Shown: in pieces, positions 32,601-43,834 of the stretch
Position numbering within the stretch: position 1 is the first letter of the stretch
How the letters are laid out: every line of letters starts with the position of its first letter
Source: Stromatinia cepivora
Lineage: Eukaryota > Ascomycota > Leotiomycetes > Helotiales > Sclerotiniaceae
Assembly: GCA_014898415.1 (NCBI GenBank)
Contig: RCTD01000004.1
Coordinates: 2,355,001-2,419,000, forward strand
Length of the DNA: 64,000 nucleotides
Direction: 5' to 3'
Made by a program: the position numbers and the translations under genes
Notes under the pieces: model-generated
Databases searched by the model: none
Seen by the model: the letters and a program-made list of their open reading frames with translations, nothing else
What the model was told of the DNA's origin: nothing

Positions 32601-35600
32601 TATCCCATCATCGAGACATATTCCTTCTTCAAACTGCTATGGTTGTATGTCCACCTGCTCGTATGCTAGTCTCGATTATTGACCGATTTGGTCTTGAGCA
32701 ATGGATGAAAGGCTTGTATGAAGTAAAGCCAGATGGAGTCGATGATGGACAGATTCTCGATATCGCAGAGGATTTGATTCATCTTCTCATTGTCTTGATC
32801 AGTGACAGGACATCTTTGCTCTCAAATGATGATGACCCTGGATCTCATATAATGGCTATGCGTCGAGATATTACCCACGTTCTTTGCTTCAAACCACTAT
32901 CATTCACGGAGATTTGTGGCAAGCTACCTGATAAATTCCAAGACCAGGAAGAGTGTCAAGATATTCTTGATGAGATGACGAATTTCAAGCCTCCCGAGGG
33001 TCTCTCTGATGTTGGAACTTTCGAGCTTAAGGAGCAATATTTGGAAGATATCGATCCATACATCGCTCATTATAGTAAGAACCAGAGAGAAGAATCCGAA
33101 AATACTTACAAGGCTTGGGTAGCAAAGAAGACAGGCAGACCACCTGCCGAAATTGTCTTCGAACCCAAATTGCGCCCTATTGAGTCGGGCGCGTTTTCGG
33201 ACCTGGCAGCTTTTACACGAACGGGTATCTTTGCTCAGATCATTTATTATGCTCTGCTATATCCTTTGATGGCGAATAAGCTAACACCAGCTGTACCTGT
33301 AACACGAGTAGAGGCATTCTTGCATGTGGTTTTGCATCTAGTCCTCATTGCCGTATCGGAGGATGAGACGGATGAAGATGAGATGTCGGAAGAGTCCCTT
33401 GAGTCGTTCATCTATATCGCACTCACAAGCAATGCACGAAGCAATTTCTCACCTAGTGCCCCAGCATCGAAGACAATAGTTGCTATTCTGGAAATGTTGT
33501 CACGAAAGGAAGAGTTCAAGGCTTGCCACCCAAAGATTACTTTGGTATTGAAGAGAATGAAGCAAAAGCGACCTAGAAACTTCGAAACTGCATTTTCAAG
33601 ATTGGGTGTTCCGGTTGATAGAATATCCACGGCTTCGCCTGCAAACAACAATGCTCTTGAAGATAAGGAGAAGAAAAAGCAAGCTGCCTTGGAACGTCAA
33701 AAGAGAGTCATGGCACAATTTCAACAACAGCAGAAAAACTTCCTCGATAATCAGGGAGATATCGATTGGGGTGAGGATGATATAAGTGATTCAGATATGG
33801 AATCCGAAGGCGAGAGTTCGAAGAGTTATTATCAATACCCTTCCGGAACTTGTATTCTTTGCCAGGAAGAAACCAAAGATGGTCGTCTTTACGGAACATT
33901 TGCTTTGATGACTACGAGTTCGGTCTTACGTCAAACGGATATGTCTGATCCAGACTTTGTTCGGGAAGTTACCAATGTTCCTTCGAATTTAGATCAGTCT
34001 GCGGAAGATATTCGGCCATTTGGAGTTTCTGGTGAAAATAAGGAACAGGTTCATAAAGTAACTTCTAGTGGAGTCAAGATTGTCACAGAACGTTCCTTCA
34101 TTGGCAAAGGATTTCCTTCCAGTTTTACAAATCCTGGCCCGGTGTCTATTGGGTGTGGACACATCATGCATTACAAGTGTTTTGAAGTCTACAATGAAGC
34201 CTCAAATAGACGGCATCAGCATCAAATTGCTCGACATCATCCCGAGAAGCTTGAGTTGAATGAATTTGTCTGTCCGCTATGTAAAGCTTTGGGAAATTCC
34301 TTCTTACCGATTATTTGGTCTCCAAAGGAAGAGATTCATGTTGGCCCTCTTAAACCGGCAGATACTTTTGATAATTGGATCGAAAGGTTTGCTGGCGCCT
34401 CTCAACATCCTAGAGCCGAGAAAATCAATCAAATTGGTAGCGCTCATAACTATGATCACAAGGCCGACTTTCCTGCAAGCCGACGGACTATGCAATTTTT
34501 CAAAAAGCACAACGATGAGACTATGGCCAGTCCTTTGGTATCCAAGATGCCTGAACTATTAATGGATGCTTGGGATCCACCATCGCCGAATCATTGGTCA
34601 TCATTCACGCCAAGTAGTATGCGAGCTGCTCTTCCACCAGACATCGCGAACGCTATTTGGGCCGAAACTTCTTTGCCCCTTTCTGGTGATAGAACACCTA
34701 ACACAGGCTCTTCTGTGCGAGAATTGACCGATATATATCGAAGGCTTCGAGACACCATGACGAAGAATGGATTGGCCAGTAGACATACTCAAAAACTCTC
34801 ACAACATGAGGAGAGAGACTTCTGTTCCAGTGATGTCTTAGCGCAAGCTTTGGGATTTTCCATCTCTGCAGCTGAGATCCAGCAGCGTGGCGTGGCAACA
34901 TTACCCGGACAGACCTTCTTGGAAAGTATTCCTCAACAAGCTCTCAGTCACCTTCGAATATTATCCGATACCGCGTTGTCTTACGTTACTGTTGGCGGAC
35001 TTAAACTTGCTGGAGACAACAGGGTCGCTAGAGAATTCAGTACGGACTATGAGCTGCAATATCAGCGATTGTTCCAGAAACCCGCATATTCTACTTCACC
35101 CGAATTCTCATTGGACCCCGATCCCTTACTTTGTCAAGACACCTTTATCTTTTTGGCTGGGGCATCCTTGTGTCTTGCGCCCGTTGATGATATTGAAATT
35201 ATTCATCTTGTTCGTCTTTGCTATTTAGCGGAGATGACCAAGGTTGTCCTCCAATTAGGACGACACATGGATAAATCAAAATGGTTCGATATGATTGAGC
35301 TCTATCGACAAGATGGACTGGACAGTTTTGGAGAATTCTGTCTTCACGTTCGACTATCTGACGACGATGATGTTCAGTCTCCAGATTCTACAAGTCTACA
35401 TGCTTTCAAAACTCTACAGGATTGTCATTCCTTCGCACAGAAGTATGCACTAGTATTCCTCAGAAAGGTTATGATCCTTCTGAATGTTCGTTATGGTATC
35501 GTTTTCCAAAACTACATTTCATCTAATTCGGACATGGATGAGCTCGATCGCCTCACTGAGGCACTGTTTTTGCCGACCTTTAGTGAGGTGTTCTCTCACT

Positions 35601-36416
35601 TTGGCAAAGAAGGTGGCACAATCCCGCATTTAGTTAATCATTGGATCAAGCACGCGAATTTAATGAACCTTACTATGGTCAAGACTGCCCTAGAGAATTC
35701 GATAACGACTTATAGCGACGACATAAAGCCTGAACTTATGGGTCCACCACCAGAGATCAGTGATATTATCAACCAAGCTCGTAATGACGAAGTGGATGTA
35801 TTGAAGAAGACGAATCGTATTATTAACGGTTTCAACAATATGAGGTTAGGTCTCAGCCACCCTACTATTTTTGAACTCATCGGCCTTCCGAAAAATTACG
35901 ATACTCTTATGGAGGAAACCATGAAGAGACGCTGTCCCAATAGCAAGAGAGATATACAGGATCCGATGCTATGTCTTTTCTGTGGTGAAATCTTCTGTGG
36001 GCAGAGTATCTGTTGTTCAAAAGATGGTCCAGAGAAACCTAATGGTGGCCCGAGGGATAAAATCGGTGGTGGTCAACAGCATATGCTTAAGTATATCTCC
36101 CTCTTTTCCCCCTTTCTTTCCATCACATAACTAACCAACCACAAACAGATGTCAAAAGAACACAGCTCTCTTCCTCAACATTCGCAAATGCTGTATCTTT
36201 TACCTCTACCGCACCTCGGGTTCGTGGATGGTAGCACCGTACATTGATAAATATGGAGAGGTAGATCCGGGTCTGAGACATAGTCGCCAACTGTTCTTGA
36301 ATCAGAAGAGGTATGATGCGCTTTTGAGGACGGTGTGGTTGAATCATGGGGTTCCGAGTGTTATTAGTAGGAAGTTGGAGATGGATATTAATAATGGGGG
36401 GTGGGAGACTATTTGA
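29621..36416 (+). CDS. UBR1: E3 ubiquitin ligase UBR1 (N-recognin)
   Basis: Recognises destabilising N-terminal residues and ubiquitylates the proteins with a RAD6-type E2. Exons 29621-36090 and 36149-36416 with a 58-nt intron give 2245 residues. The UBR box spans about 104-172 (CGHIFKAGEATYRCKTC, SRCYDSSDHTGHMVYVS, GCCDCGDPEAW). A ClpS-like N-domain follows at about 248-300 (YALLLWNDEKHTVNEVRDQV). An acidic stretch with a run of about 11 prolines lies near 420-530. The RING-type segment is at about 1410-1560 (CILCQEE, CGHIMHYKCFEVY, FVCPLCKALGNSFLP). The C-terminal UBR1 cap domain has LCLFCGEIFCGQSICC and, after the intron, CQKNTALFLNIRKCCIFYL. The intron junction HMLK-CQKN is fixed by this conserved end. 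Start may instead be the Met at residue 16 or 21. Confidence 0.95.
36091..36148 (+). other. UBR1 3'-proximal intron (58 nt)
   Basis: Donor GTATAT, branch-like CATAACTAACC, acceptor AAACAG. Without splicing the conserved UBR1 C-terminus is lost. Confidence 0.9.
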
Positions 36417-37692
36417 TGAAAGGAGGGCATGAGTTGCGAGGGACTGTAGGAGAGAACAGAATGAAGAATGGAGATAGGGATGCATTAATTTCTCGCCTAG
36501 GCGTTCTGGGAGTTTTGCTTTGCAGGAGAGGTTAGCTGATGCAAGGTTATCTCTTTTTTAATAAGCTTTGTTAGTATAGTTTGAGAGTGGAGTGGGATGC
36601 AGTGGAATGAATGGAATGAATGGAGTGGAATGGATTTATGAATATGAATATAAATATGAACGCGGGAATGATGAGTCAAATGAAGTGTACGGTTCTAGAT
36701 AATTTGATTTTTTATCTTTATGTGTTTTCTTTGCATGTGTGATCACTGTATCATTACATGTCACTTATCGCATTGTCACTTGTGAGAGTTCCCAACAAAA
36801 GGCCTCGGGAAGATACGAAAATACCCTCAAGTAGCTGGTAGTAGGCATAAAGTGATATAATTAGAAATGCAAGATTGCTTTTGTTACCTAACAGAAAAGA
36901 TATATTCTAATTTTACAATCTCGGCTCGCATCCGCAAATCATAAATCATAAATCATAGATTAGAAAGTTGAAATTTGAAAGTTGGATACAGGTGTCTGGA
37001 TATCAGATGTGTAGGTTTGAGCTAAATGGGGTTGGCGAAGGGGGAGAGGGGATGGGATGGGATGGGATGGGATGGGATGGGATGGGATGGGATGGGATGG
37101 GATGGGATGGGATGGGATGGGATGGGATGGGATGGGATGGAGTTGGGGTGGGGAGTTTGAGATTGGGGTTTGAGGTTTGAGGTTGGGGATTGGGGATTGG
37201 GGATTGAGGTTGGGATGAATTGGAGAGTTGGAGAGTTGGAGAATTGACTATAAAACCAGGGTAAAATCATGTAGGATGGAGTTTGGATGAATGACAGGTG
37301 TATATATAGTGAGTGAATGGCAGGTGATTAATGTTAACTGATGATGGGTATTTATGAGTGGAGAGAGGATATAAAAAGGGGTTAGATATTGTATTTTTGA
37401 TTTTCAATGTTTTAGAGCCCGCGAATAAAATCCTTTTGCGGGTTTTTTTTTCCGATATTTTATATGGTGTTAAATATCATACGGCTTTCTTTTTTTTATA
37501 CTTGTTTGATTTTTTGTTAGTATTATGTAATCATATGATTTGAATTTTGGAGAAAAAAAGGATTTTGATTATGTAACCAGCTATAAACTACCCACGTGAC
37601 TGCGCGGACAGACGCGTCTTCCGTTCGCCACATTAGTACGCAATGCGTTTAACTACATACAATGTAACCGCTATCATAGAACAGCCTGAAAA
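36417..37692. other. Intergenic UBR1-HRQ1, repeat-bearing
   Basis: No gene supported. It holds a short ggaatgaat repeat near 36604-36632, the (GATGG)18 array and G-tract DNA at 37141-37210. Frames that cross the array are products of the repeat and are not accepted. Confidence 0.6.
37051..37140 (+). repeat. (GATGG)18 pentanucleotide array
   Basis: Eighteen perfect GATGG units, 90 bp, flanked by further G-runs on the same strand (gggg-att repeated three times near 37183-37205). Confidence 0.97.
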
Positions 37693-40600
37693 ATGGCCAA
37701 ACTACAAGCTGCTACAGTATCTAATAAGGTAGTTCGGAAGCGCAAGCGGAAAGATGCTGGAGACGCGGATTCGGACGCTACCTCGACCACGTCCCTCAAA
37801 TCCACGGTTGAGGTAGATCAAGAAACCCCAGGCACAACTGACAGTAGAACTGTTCCCACGAAAGAAAATGATGGTGGTAAAAAGCCAAGGCGGGTATCGA
37901 AAGGGAAGGTTCCCCCTGCGCTTGCTCGAAACGAATCCTCTTCCACAAATCCAGTCACCAGTACCATTCCATGGCCTACCTCCTTCCAGACCCTCGAAAA
38001 GACCCATCGAGCATTGAACCTAGTCTACACATTCTGTTCCACACGAAAGCATTTAGCTACTACATTCGATAATCTTAAGTCTGCTGTGGAAGGTCATATA
38101 AAGCGGGAGTTGAGAGTTGAGGATGTTGCGCAGATGGTGGCGTTGCGCCCGGGTGGAATGACTTTCGTTTATGTTGATGAGGCCATGCTACAATTGGATG
38201 TCAGGGGCGCGGAGAGAGATGAGACTTTTAAAGGTGGAAGAGCTAAGAATTGGCATGCTGCTGGCCCGGCGCCGGATGCTTCTGTAGGTGGGCTTACAGG
38301 GGTCGAGGGGCTGGGGTATGGAGAGGGTGCAGATCTGGAGGGCAAGGAAGTCCTGTTGTTTGAATTCATAGATGGAGATCTGAAGAGACAGGTCCAAAGT
38401 AAGAAGACAGGTGAAGCAGTAAAGGCATCGAGAAAATTAAAGGATGAGGAATTGAAGATGCCCGTTTTCAGTCAAAAACAGATGATGAATTTAATCGAGA
38501 AGAGGAATACAAAGTTTGTCAGTGCGATCAATTCATTTCTTAATCGTTGCGAGGCAGATGGTATTGATGCAGAAGAAAGTTTACTCATGGAGGCCGAGCC
38601 ATTGATTCCTATCCCGTCAATTTCGAGAAGTAGCACACCGAAACCCGATTACAGCATTTTACCAAAGAACATACCCAAAGAACGAGCAAGTATATCAGAT
38701 ATCATAAGAGAAATCAAAGAAAGCGAACGGTATACTGGTCAAATCGTACCTGATGGTCATCGTGTATTTGATCCTCAAGAAGCAATATATGGGGATTTAA
38801 ATTTTGTTCTCAGTCAAAATCTGGTCAATGCTTTGTACAATACCAAGAACATTACACAGTTCTATGCTCACCAAGCTGAAGCCATAAACAATCTTCACGA
38901 TGGACACAATGTCGTTGTGGCCACATCAACAAGTTCTGGCAAGTCTTTGATTTACCAGATTCCCGTCCTGCATGAACTCGAGAAAGATCCTCATTCCAGA
39001 GCAATGTATATATTTCCTACCAAAGCTCTAGCACAAGATCAGAGAAGAAGTTTGAAAGAGATGATGAGGTTCATGACCGGCCTTGAGGAGGCAATTGTGG
39101 AGACTTTTGATGGTGATACAGACATGAAGGATCGGCATCTAATACGCGATGAGGGTAGAATTATATTCACAAATCCCGATATGTTGCACATCACTATTCT
39201 TCCACAAGAAGACAAGTGGCGAACCTTTCTCAAAAATCTCAAGTTTGTAGTGGTTGATGAAATTCATGTCTATAATGGACTATTTGGTTCTCATGTAGCA
39301 TTCATCATGAGACGACTAAGAAGAATATGTGCGGCATTAGGCAATCGTCATATTAAGTTTATCTCTTGCTCTGCCACGGTCGCAAACCCAATGGAGCACT
39401 TCAAAACAATTTTCGGTATTGATAATGTACGAATGACAGACTTTGATGGTTCTCCTTCTGGTAGGAAAGAGTTTCTTTGTTGGAATACGCCCTTCAAGGA
39501 TCCTGTAGACCCTGCCAGCGGTCGTGGTGATACACGAGCCGAAGCTGCAAGATTATTTTGCCAGCTGATACTTAGAGGTGTTCGGGTCATAGCTTTCTGT
39601 CGCGTTCGAAGACAATGTGAGGCTTTGGTTGGTGCGGTGAAAGAGGAGCTGGCAACCCTGGGACGTCCTGAATGCATGGCTCGCGTAATGGGCTATCGTG
39701 GTGGGTACACAGCACAAGATAGAAGACGAATCGAAAGTGAAATGTTTGAGGGGAAGTTAATGGGTATTATTGCAACGACTGCCCTGGAGCTTGGTGTAGA
39801 TATTGGATCTTTGGATGCTGTTCTAACAGTGGGTTTCCCATATACGATTGCGAATCTGCGACAACAAAGTGGACGAGCAGGTCGAAGGAATAAGGATTCC
39901 TTGTCAGTATTGATTGGCGATTGTTTTCCTAGTGATCAGTATTACATGAATAATCCGGATGAAATCTTCACCAAGCCGAATTGCGAGCTACAAGTGGATC
40001 TGCAAAATATGCTAGTACTCGAGGGTCATGTTCAATGTGCAGCCTACGAAATGCCTATTCGTCCAGATGAAGATGCGATTTATTTTCCGAAGAATCTGGC
40101 CGAGGTTGCAGAAGAGCGTTTGGTGAAGGACGAACTTGGCTTTTACCATTGCAGCGAACGATTTAGACCTACCCCATCGAAGTTGGTCGCAATTCGTGAT
40201 ACCGAAGAAGATCATTTTGCTATTATCGATATCAGCCATGGTAAAAATATCGTCTTGGAAGAACTAGAAGCTTCCCGAGCATTCTTCACTCTGTACGATG
40301 GCGGTATTTTTCTTCACCAGGGAAACACATATCTTGTCAAAGAGTTCTTGCCCGAGCGAAAGATCGCCAAGGTTGAACTCGTCAAGGTCGACTGGACAAC
40401 GCAACAGCGCGATTACACCGATATAGATCCCATTGAAACCGAAGCTATCCGGCGCATTCCCAACTCTCTCTCTCGTGCATTCTTCGGCGCAATCAAGATC
40501 CAACAAAATGTTTTCGGATTCTTCAAACTCGATAAGAAAAGACGTATTCTCGATGCAATTCAAGTCGATAATCCACCAATTATCCTCTACAGTAAAGGAA

Positions 40601-41187
40601 TGTGGCTCGATGTTCCTAAGATAGCTCTTGAGATCCTCGTTGAAAAGCGTCTCAATATCGCAGGTGCTATTCATGCAGCCGAACATGCAGTCTTGTCACT
40701 CATGCCTAATTTCGTAATAAGTATGCCAGGAGATGTCCGCACAGAATGTAAAGTCGGCACCAAAGAATTCGCTCAAAAAGAAACAACGCGGAAACGACCT
40801 GCTCGTCTTACATTCTACGATGCGAAAGGCGGGGCCTCAGGATCGGGTATTAGTACCAAAGCTTTCGAATTCATTCACCTATTACTAAAACAAGCATTAA
40901 GAAGAATAGAGGGATGTCATTGTTATGAAGGATGTGTAGAGTGTGTCGCGAGCGAAACTTGTAAACATGCTAATGAGGTCATGAGTAAAGCTGGTAGTGA
41001 AGTTATTTTGAAGAGTCTGCTCGGTTTGGAAATTGATGTTGATGCTTTGCCGATGGGGCCGGAGGATGAGAGGGATAGGGGGATTGAGACGGTGGTTTTG
41101 GCGGAGATGGTTAGGGGGAGGGGAAGATTAGAGGATTTTGGGGATGGGGATGGGGAGGTAAGAGTTAAGGATGAGCCGGTGGATTGA
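37693..41187 (+). CDS. HRQ1: RecQ4-like DNA helicase HRQ1
   Basis: ATP-dependent 3'-5' DNA helicase of the Hrq1/RecQ4 group, nuclear, linked in yeast to crosslink repair and telomere maintenance. Single exon, 1164 residues from MAKLQAATVSNK. The N-terminus is basic (VRKRKRK). Helicase motifs: FYAHQAEAINNL, Walker A TSTSSGKS near residue 412, VVVDEIHVYNGLFGSH (motif II, DEIH) near 518, FISCSATVANP, RVIAFCRVRRQCEAL, IATTALELGVDIGSLDAVL and RQQSGRAGRRNKDSLSVL. The C-terminal Hrq1-type zinc-binding domain has CHCYEGCVECVASETCKH near 1075. Order and length match fungal Hrq1. Intronless, normal codon use. Confidence 0.95.
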   Translation: MAKLQAATVSNKVVRKRKRKDAGDADSDATSTTSLKSTVEVDQETPGTTDSRTVPTKENDGGKKPRRVSKGKVPPALARNESSSTNPVTSTIPWPTSFQTLEKTHRALNLVYTFCSTRKHLATTFDNLKSAVEGHIKRELRVEDVAQMVALRPGGMTFVYVDEAMLQLDVRGAERDETFKGGRAKNWHAAGPAPDASVGGLTGVEGLGYGEGADLEGKEVLLFEFIDGDLKRQVQSKKTGEAVKASRKLKDEELKMPVFSQKQMMNLIEKRNTKFVSAINSFLNRCEADGIDAEESLLMEAEPLIPIPSISRSSTPKPDYSILPKNIPKERASISDIIREIKESERYTGQIVPDGHRVFDPQEAIYGDLNFVLSQNLVNALYNTKNITQFYAHQAEAINNLHDGHNVVVATSTSSGKSLIYQIPVLHELEKDPHSRAMYIFPTKALAQDQRRSLKEMMRFMTGLEEAIVETFDGDTDMKDRHLIRDEGRIIFTNPDMLHITILPQEDKWRTFLKNLKFVVVDEIHVYNGLFGSHVAFIMRRLRRICAALGNRHIKFISCSATVANPMEHFKTIFGIDNVRMTDFDGSPSGRKEFLCWNTPFKDPVDPASGRGDTRAEAARLFCQLILRGVRVIAFCRVRRQCEALVGAVKEELATLGRPECMARVMGYRGGYTAQDRRRIESEMFEGKLMGIIATTALELGVDIGSLDAVLTVGFPYTIANLRQQSGRAGRRNKDSLSVLIGDCFPSDQYYMNNPDEIFTKPNCELQVDLQNMLVLEGHVQCAAYEMPIRPDEDAIYFPKNLAEVAEERLVKDELGFYHCSERFRPTPSKLVAIRDTEEDHFAIIDISHGKNIVLEELEASRAFFTLYDGGIFLHQGNTYLVKEFLPERKIAKVELVKVDWTTQQRDYTDIDPIETEAIRRIPNSLSRAFFGAIKIQQNVFGFFKLDKKRRILDAIQVDNPPIILYSKGMWLDVPKIALEILVEKRLNIAGAIHAAEHAVLSLMPNFVISMPGDVRTECKVGTKEFAQKETTRKRPARLTFYDAKGGASGSGISTKAFEFIHLLLKQALRRIEGCHCYEGCVECVASETCKHANEVMSKAGSEVILKSLLGLEIDVDALPMGPEDERDRGIETVVLAEMVRGRGRLEDFGDGDGEVRVKDEPVD

Positions 41188-42200
41188 GGGGGTGGAGAGG
41201 ATTATGATTGTATGATTTGAATCGGTGGTTGGGGTATACAGAAATGGTGTATGATATTATGGATGACGTCAATGAGTGTATATAAGAATGTTGTGTGATC
41301 AATTGAATTCCGGTATCTATCCCAGCCCACCAGGAAGGTTTATCTGGTTGTGTACTTACCGTAAAGTGTTTGAGATGTCATAGAAAATACATAACATGTT
41401 GACTATTGATAGTTCACAAGCGAAAGTCCAGTAATAGCAATCGGCATGTGAAGAGAAGAAAACTTGTCGTTATTTCTTTTTCATGCGTCGCTTCTAGGAA
41501 GATGGCCACAAAAACCTGTTTGGAAAGTTTTCCTTTTTGGTGATGGGGTTTATAGCGAATCGCGATCGTCCTCCTTGAGAATGCGCCGAGAATTTTGGGA
41601 AGTAAGTGCTTATATGTGTCATTATCATGATATCAATTTTGCTTGAGAGGCTAGTCAGTTTGGCGAGGTTCTAGTCTGGGATTACTTGGAGTTCATTTAA
41701 CTATACCACATGCCCAGATTCCTTAGGTAATAAGAAATGAAGAGATGGAGAGATGGAGACAAGATCAGTTGCAGAGCAAGACTCCCGAATAGTAGTTAGT
41801 TGCATATCTGTCCGCTAGCCTTTTAGCAGAGTTGAGATATTGCGGTTTCAGGTAGAGGACTGCAGGGGTTCTGCAAGGTAATGTAATTGCAGGGTGTGAA
41901 GGCGGAGAATAGGGGACAGAGGATGCACACGAGGAGGATTGAATCGATACTTTTATTTTGTGTATTTTATATTGGAAAGATTTGTTCATACTGCTCTTCT
42001 GTCCCAATATCCATCCAGAAGTTTCTACTACGGTTGTGAAAGTTCACAATAGATGAGGGATTTTACGGAGATAGATCGAGATTGCTCTGTGGAAAATTAT
42101 GATTAGTACGGCCACCGCGAGACTCCAGAACTTCTTGTTTGCGGTCGAGAGAGCTAGTTGAGTTTCTGAGTTTTCTTAGCCGCTTCTTATTATTAAAAAG
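41188..42200. other. Intergenic, no supported gene
   Basis: About 1 kb. Small frames at 41464-41646 and 41765-42007 show no domain. A minus-strand frame 42063-42245 overlaps the next gene's start and is treated as chance. Confidence 0.45.
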
Positions 42201-43834
42201 ATGCCCTTTCTCAAGCTTGAACTCTTTCTCTTCAATACTATCCAACAGCTGGAAATCAGTGGGAAGGTCTTAACACAGCACTTTCAGTCCATCAATCATC
42301 AAGTCATGAAGTTTATCATTGCATATCTTCGATTGATTTGCTTTTTCAAACGCCTGTTAAAGACTTTTATCGCTGCTATACGGAAAGCGGCATTCTTTTA
42401 TTCCACGGTGGACACCACCAGCGCCTTTCGTGGAAATGATGCAGCTTCGTTAGGTTTCAAAGAACAGCTTCTTCAACTAGCACCTAGCTATACGTCGGCG
42501 GACCTCTACAGTAACGCATATCCCTCGGCCAATGCCCTAATACACGAAGCAGGCACTGCATACCAAGGAGCTTTTACCAACTTAGAAAATGCTGTTGAGA
42601 ATGTGGACAGTGCTCATCAACAAATCCAGCATTGTAAATCTCCAGCTACGTCTATTCCTATAACTTCTTATTAACATGCTTATTCGTAGTAATTCAATCC
42701 CTTGTTGGACTCAGCCTAAACCACAATATCTTGCACGCTGGGCTGTTATTCGAATCGACCTCTAGGCAATGGCGTTTTCCCGACCCCACAGGCAACTTTG
42801 CATCCACCAATACCCCATCGGATATCACAACTATCACGCGACCAGAGAGCTCAGAGGCTCCTGAGAAAACCGTTTACATCCCACCACACAAGAGAAGCAA
42901 TTTTGATACTACGCACTTTCGAACACAATCCGAGCCATCAGCCCTTCTGCCCAAAAATGCTAGCTCAGCGAAAGATAAGGAGAGATATCAGTCCGTAGAT
43001 TTACCACCTAAGCAGAGAAATTCAGCCATGGCAAAGCGAATACTCACTGGTGCGGCTTATATACCACGTCCAAGCCCCCCATTACCAGGCTCTTTACCTG
43101 CCAATGCTGAAGGATTTGCCAAATTCAAGGAAAAATCCACGCAAAACCTTCAGAACGGCAAGCTTTCCGAATCCATGCCTTCAGCTCAATCGAAGTATAT
43201 GGAAATAGGTAAAAATATCAAGGGAATCAAAAACCTTGCTGATCATCTCAATTGTTCAGTATTTGTCAGTCATCTTCCCGAAAAGGTTTTCTACAAAGAG
43301 ATCTTCCCGATAATCACCACCGGATCCGTGATTGCTGTTTACATCGAGGGTCCTATCCCCGGATGTCCCTTTTCGACTGCGAAAATAACTTTTAAATATC
43401 CCGAAGGCGCTGCGCGATTCATCGAACTAGCAAACACTGCAGAGGGTATCAAAATTCGCGAACATCACCTGAGTGTAGCATACAGTTCATGTGGTATGCT
43501 CAAATATCCTATGGAACACCAAAGCCGCGTTCTTTACATTGAAGGGCCGACTCACAAAATGACTAAAATGTTCTGGAAATCGTACTTTGTCAAAGTCACT
43601 GGATTTAGTCTAGAGCGTGTGCGCAACTTGCAGCTTGCTCCACGACATAGATTTAGAAGGAAGATGGAGTTTCGCTTTGCTAGAGTTGAGGCTCAGGCTC
43701 AGCGTATTTTGATTGCAATTATCGAAGATCCTCAGTTTGATTGTGCTGAGCATGGTAGAGAGGTAACTGTCAAATATGGTGAAGATCCATGTGGTCGGGG
43801 TTGGGATGTTTTACCTCCAACTGAGACTATTTAG
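42201..43834 (+). CDS. RRM-like tandem family, member A
   Basis: Exons 42201-42633 and 42690-43834 around a 56-nt intron (GTAAAT, branch TTATTAACA, acceptor CGTAG, phase 1) give 525 residues; a start at Met 36 (42306) is equally possible. The N-terminal part has a hydrophobic basic segment (MKFIIAYLRLICFFKRLLK). The middle is disordered and contains VYIPPHKRSNFD. The shared C-terminal module lies at about 320-515. Its first RRM-like unit has LADHLNCSVFVSHLPEKV (RNP2-like) and STAKITFKYPEGAARFIE. The second has RVLYIEGP and FWKSYF, then MEFRFARVEAQAQRILIAI, closing with VTVKYGEDPCG. RNP1 is degenerate, so RNA binding is an inference. First of four same-strand paralogues; no named family is recognised. 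Confidence 0.78.

Noticed and set aside
36968..37270. Open frames on both strands across the GATGG array
   Set aside because: They exist only because a 5-bp repeat without stops is open in several frames; the products are pure repeats (GWDGM, SHPIP).
42063..42245. Minus-strand 60-codon frame overlapping the start of RRM-like member A
   Set aside because: Charged and superficially protein-like but short, antisense to a better supported gene and without a splice partner.
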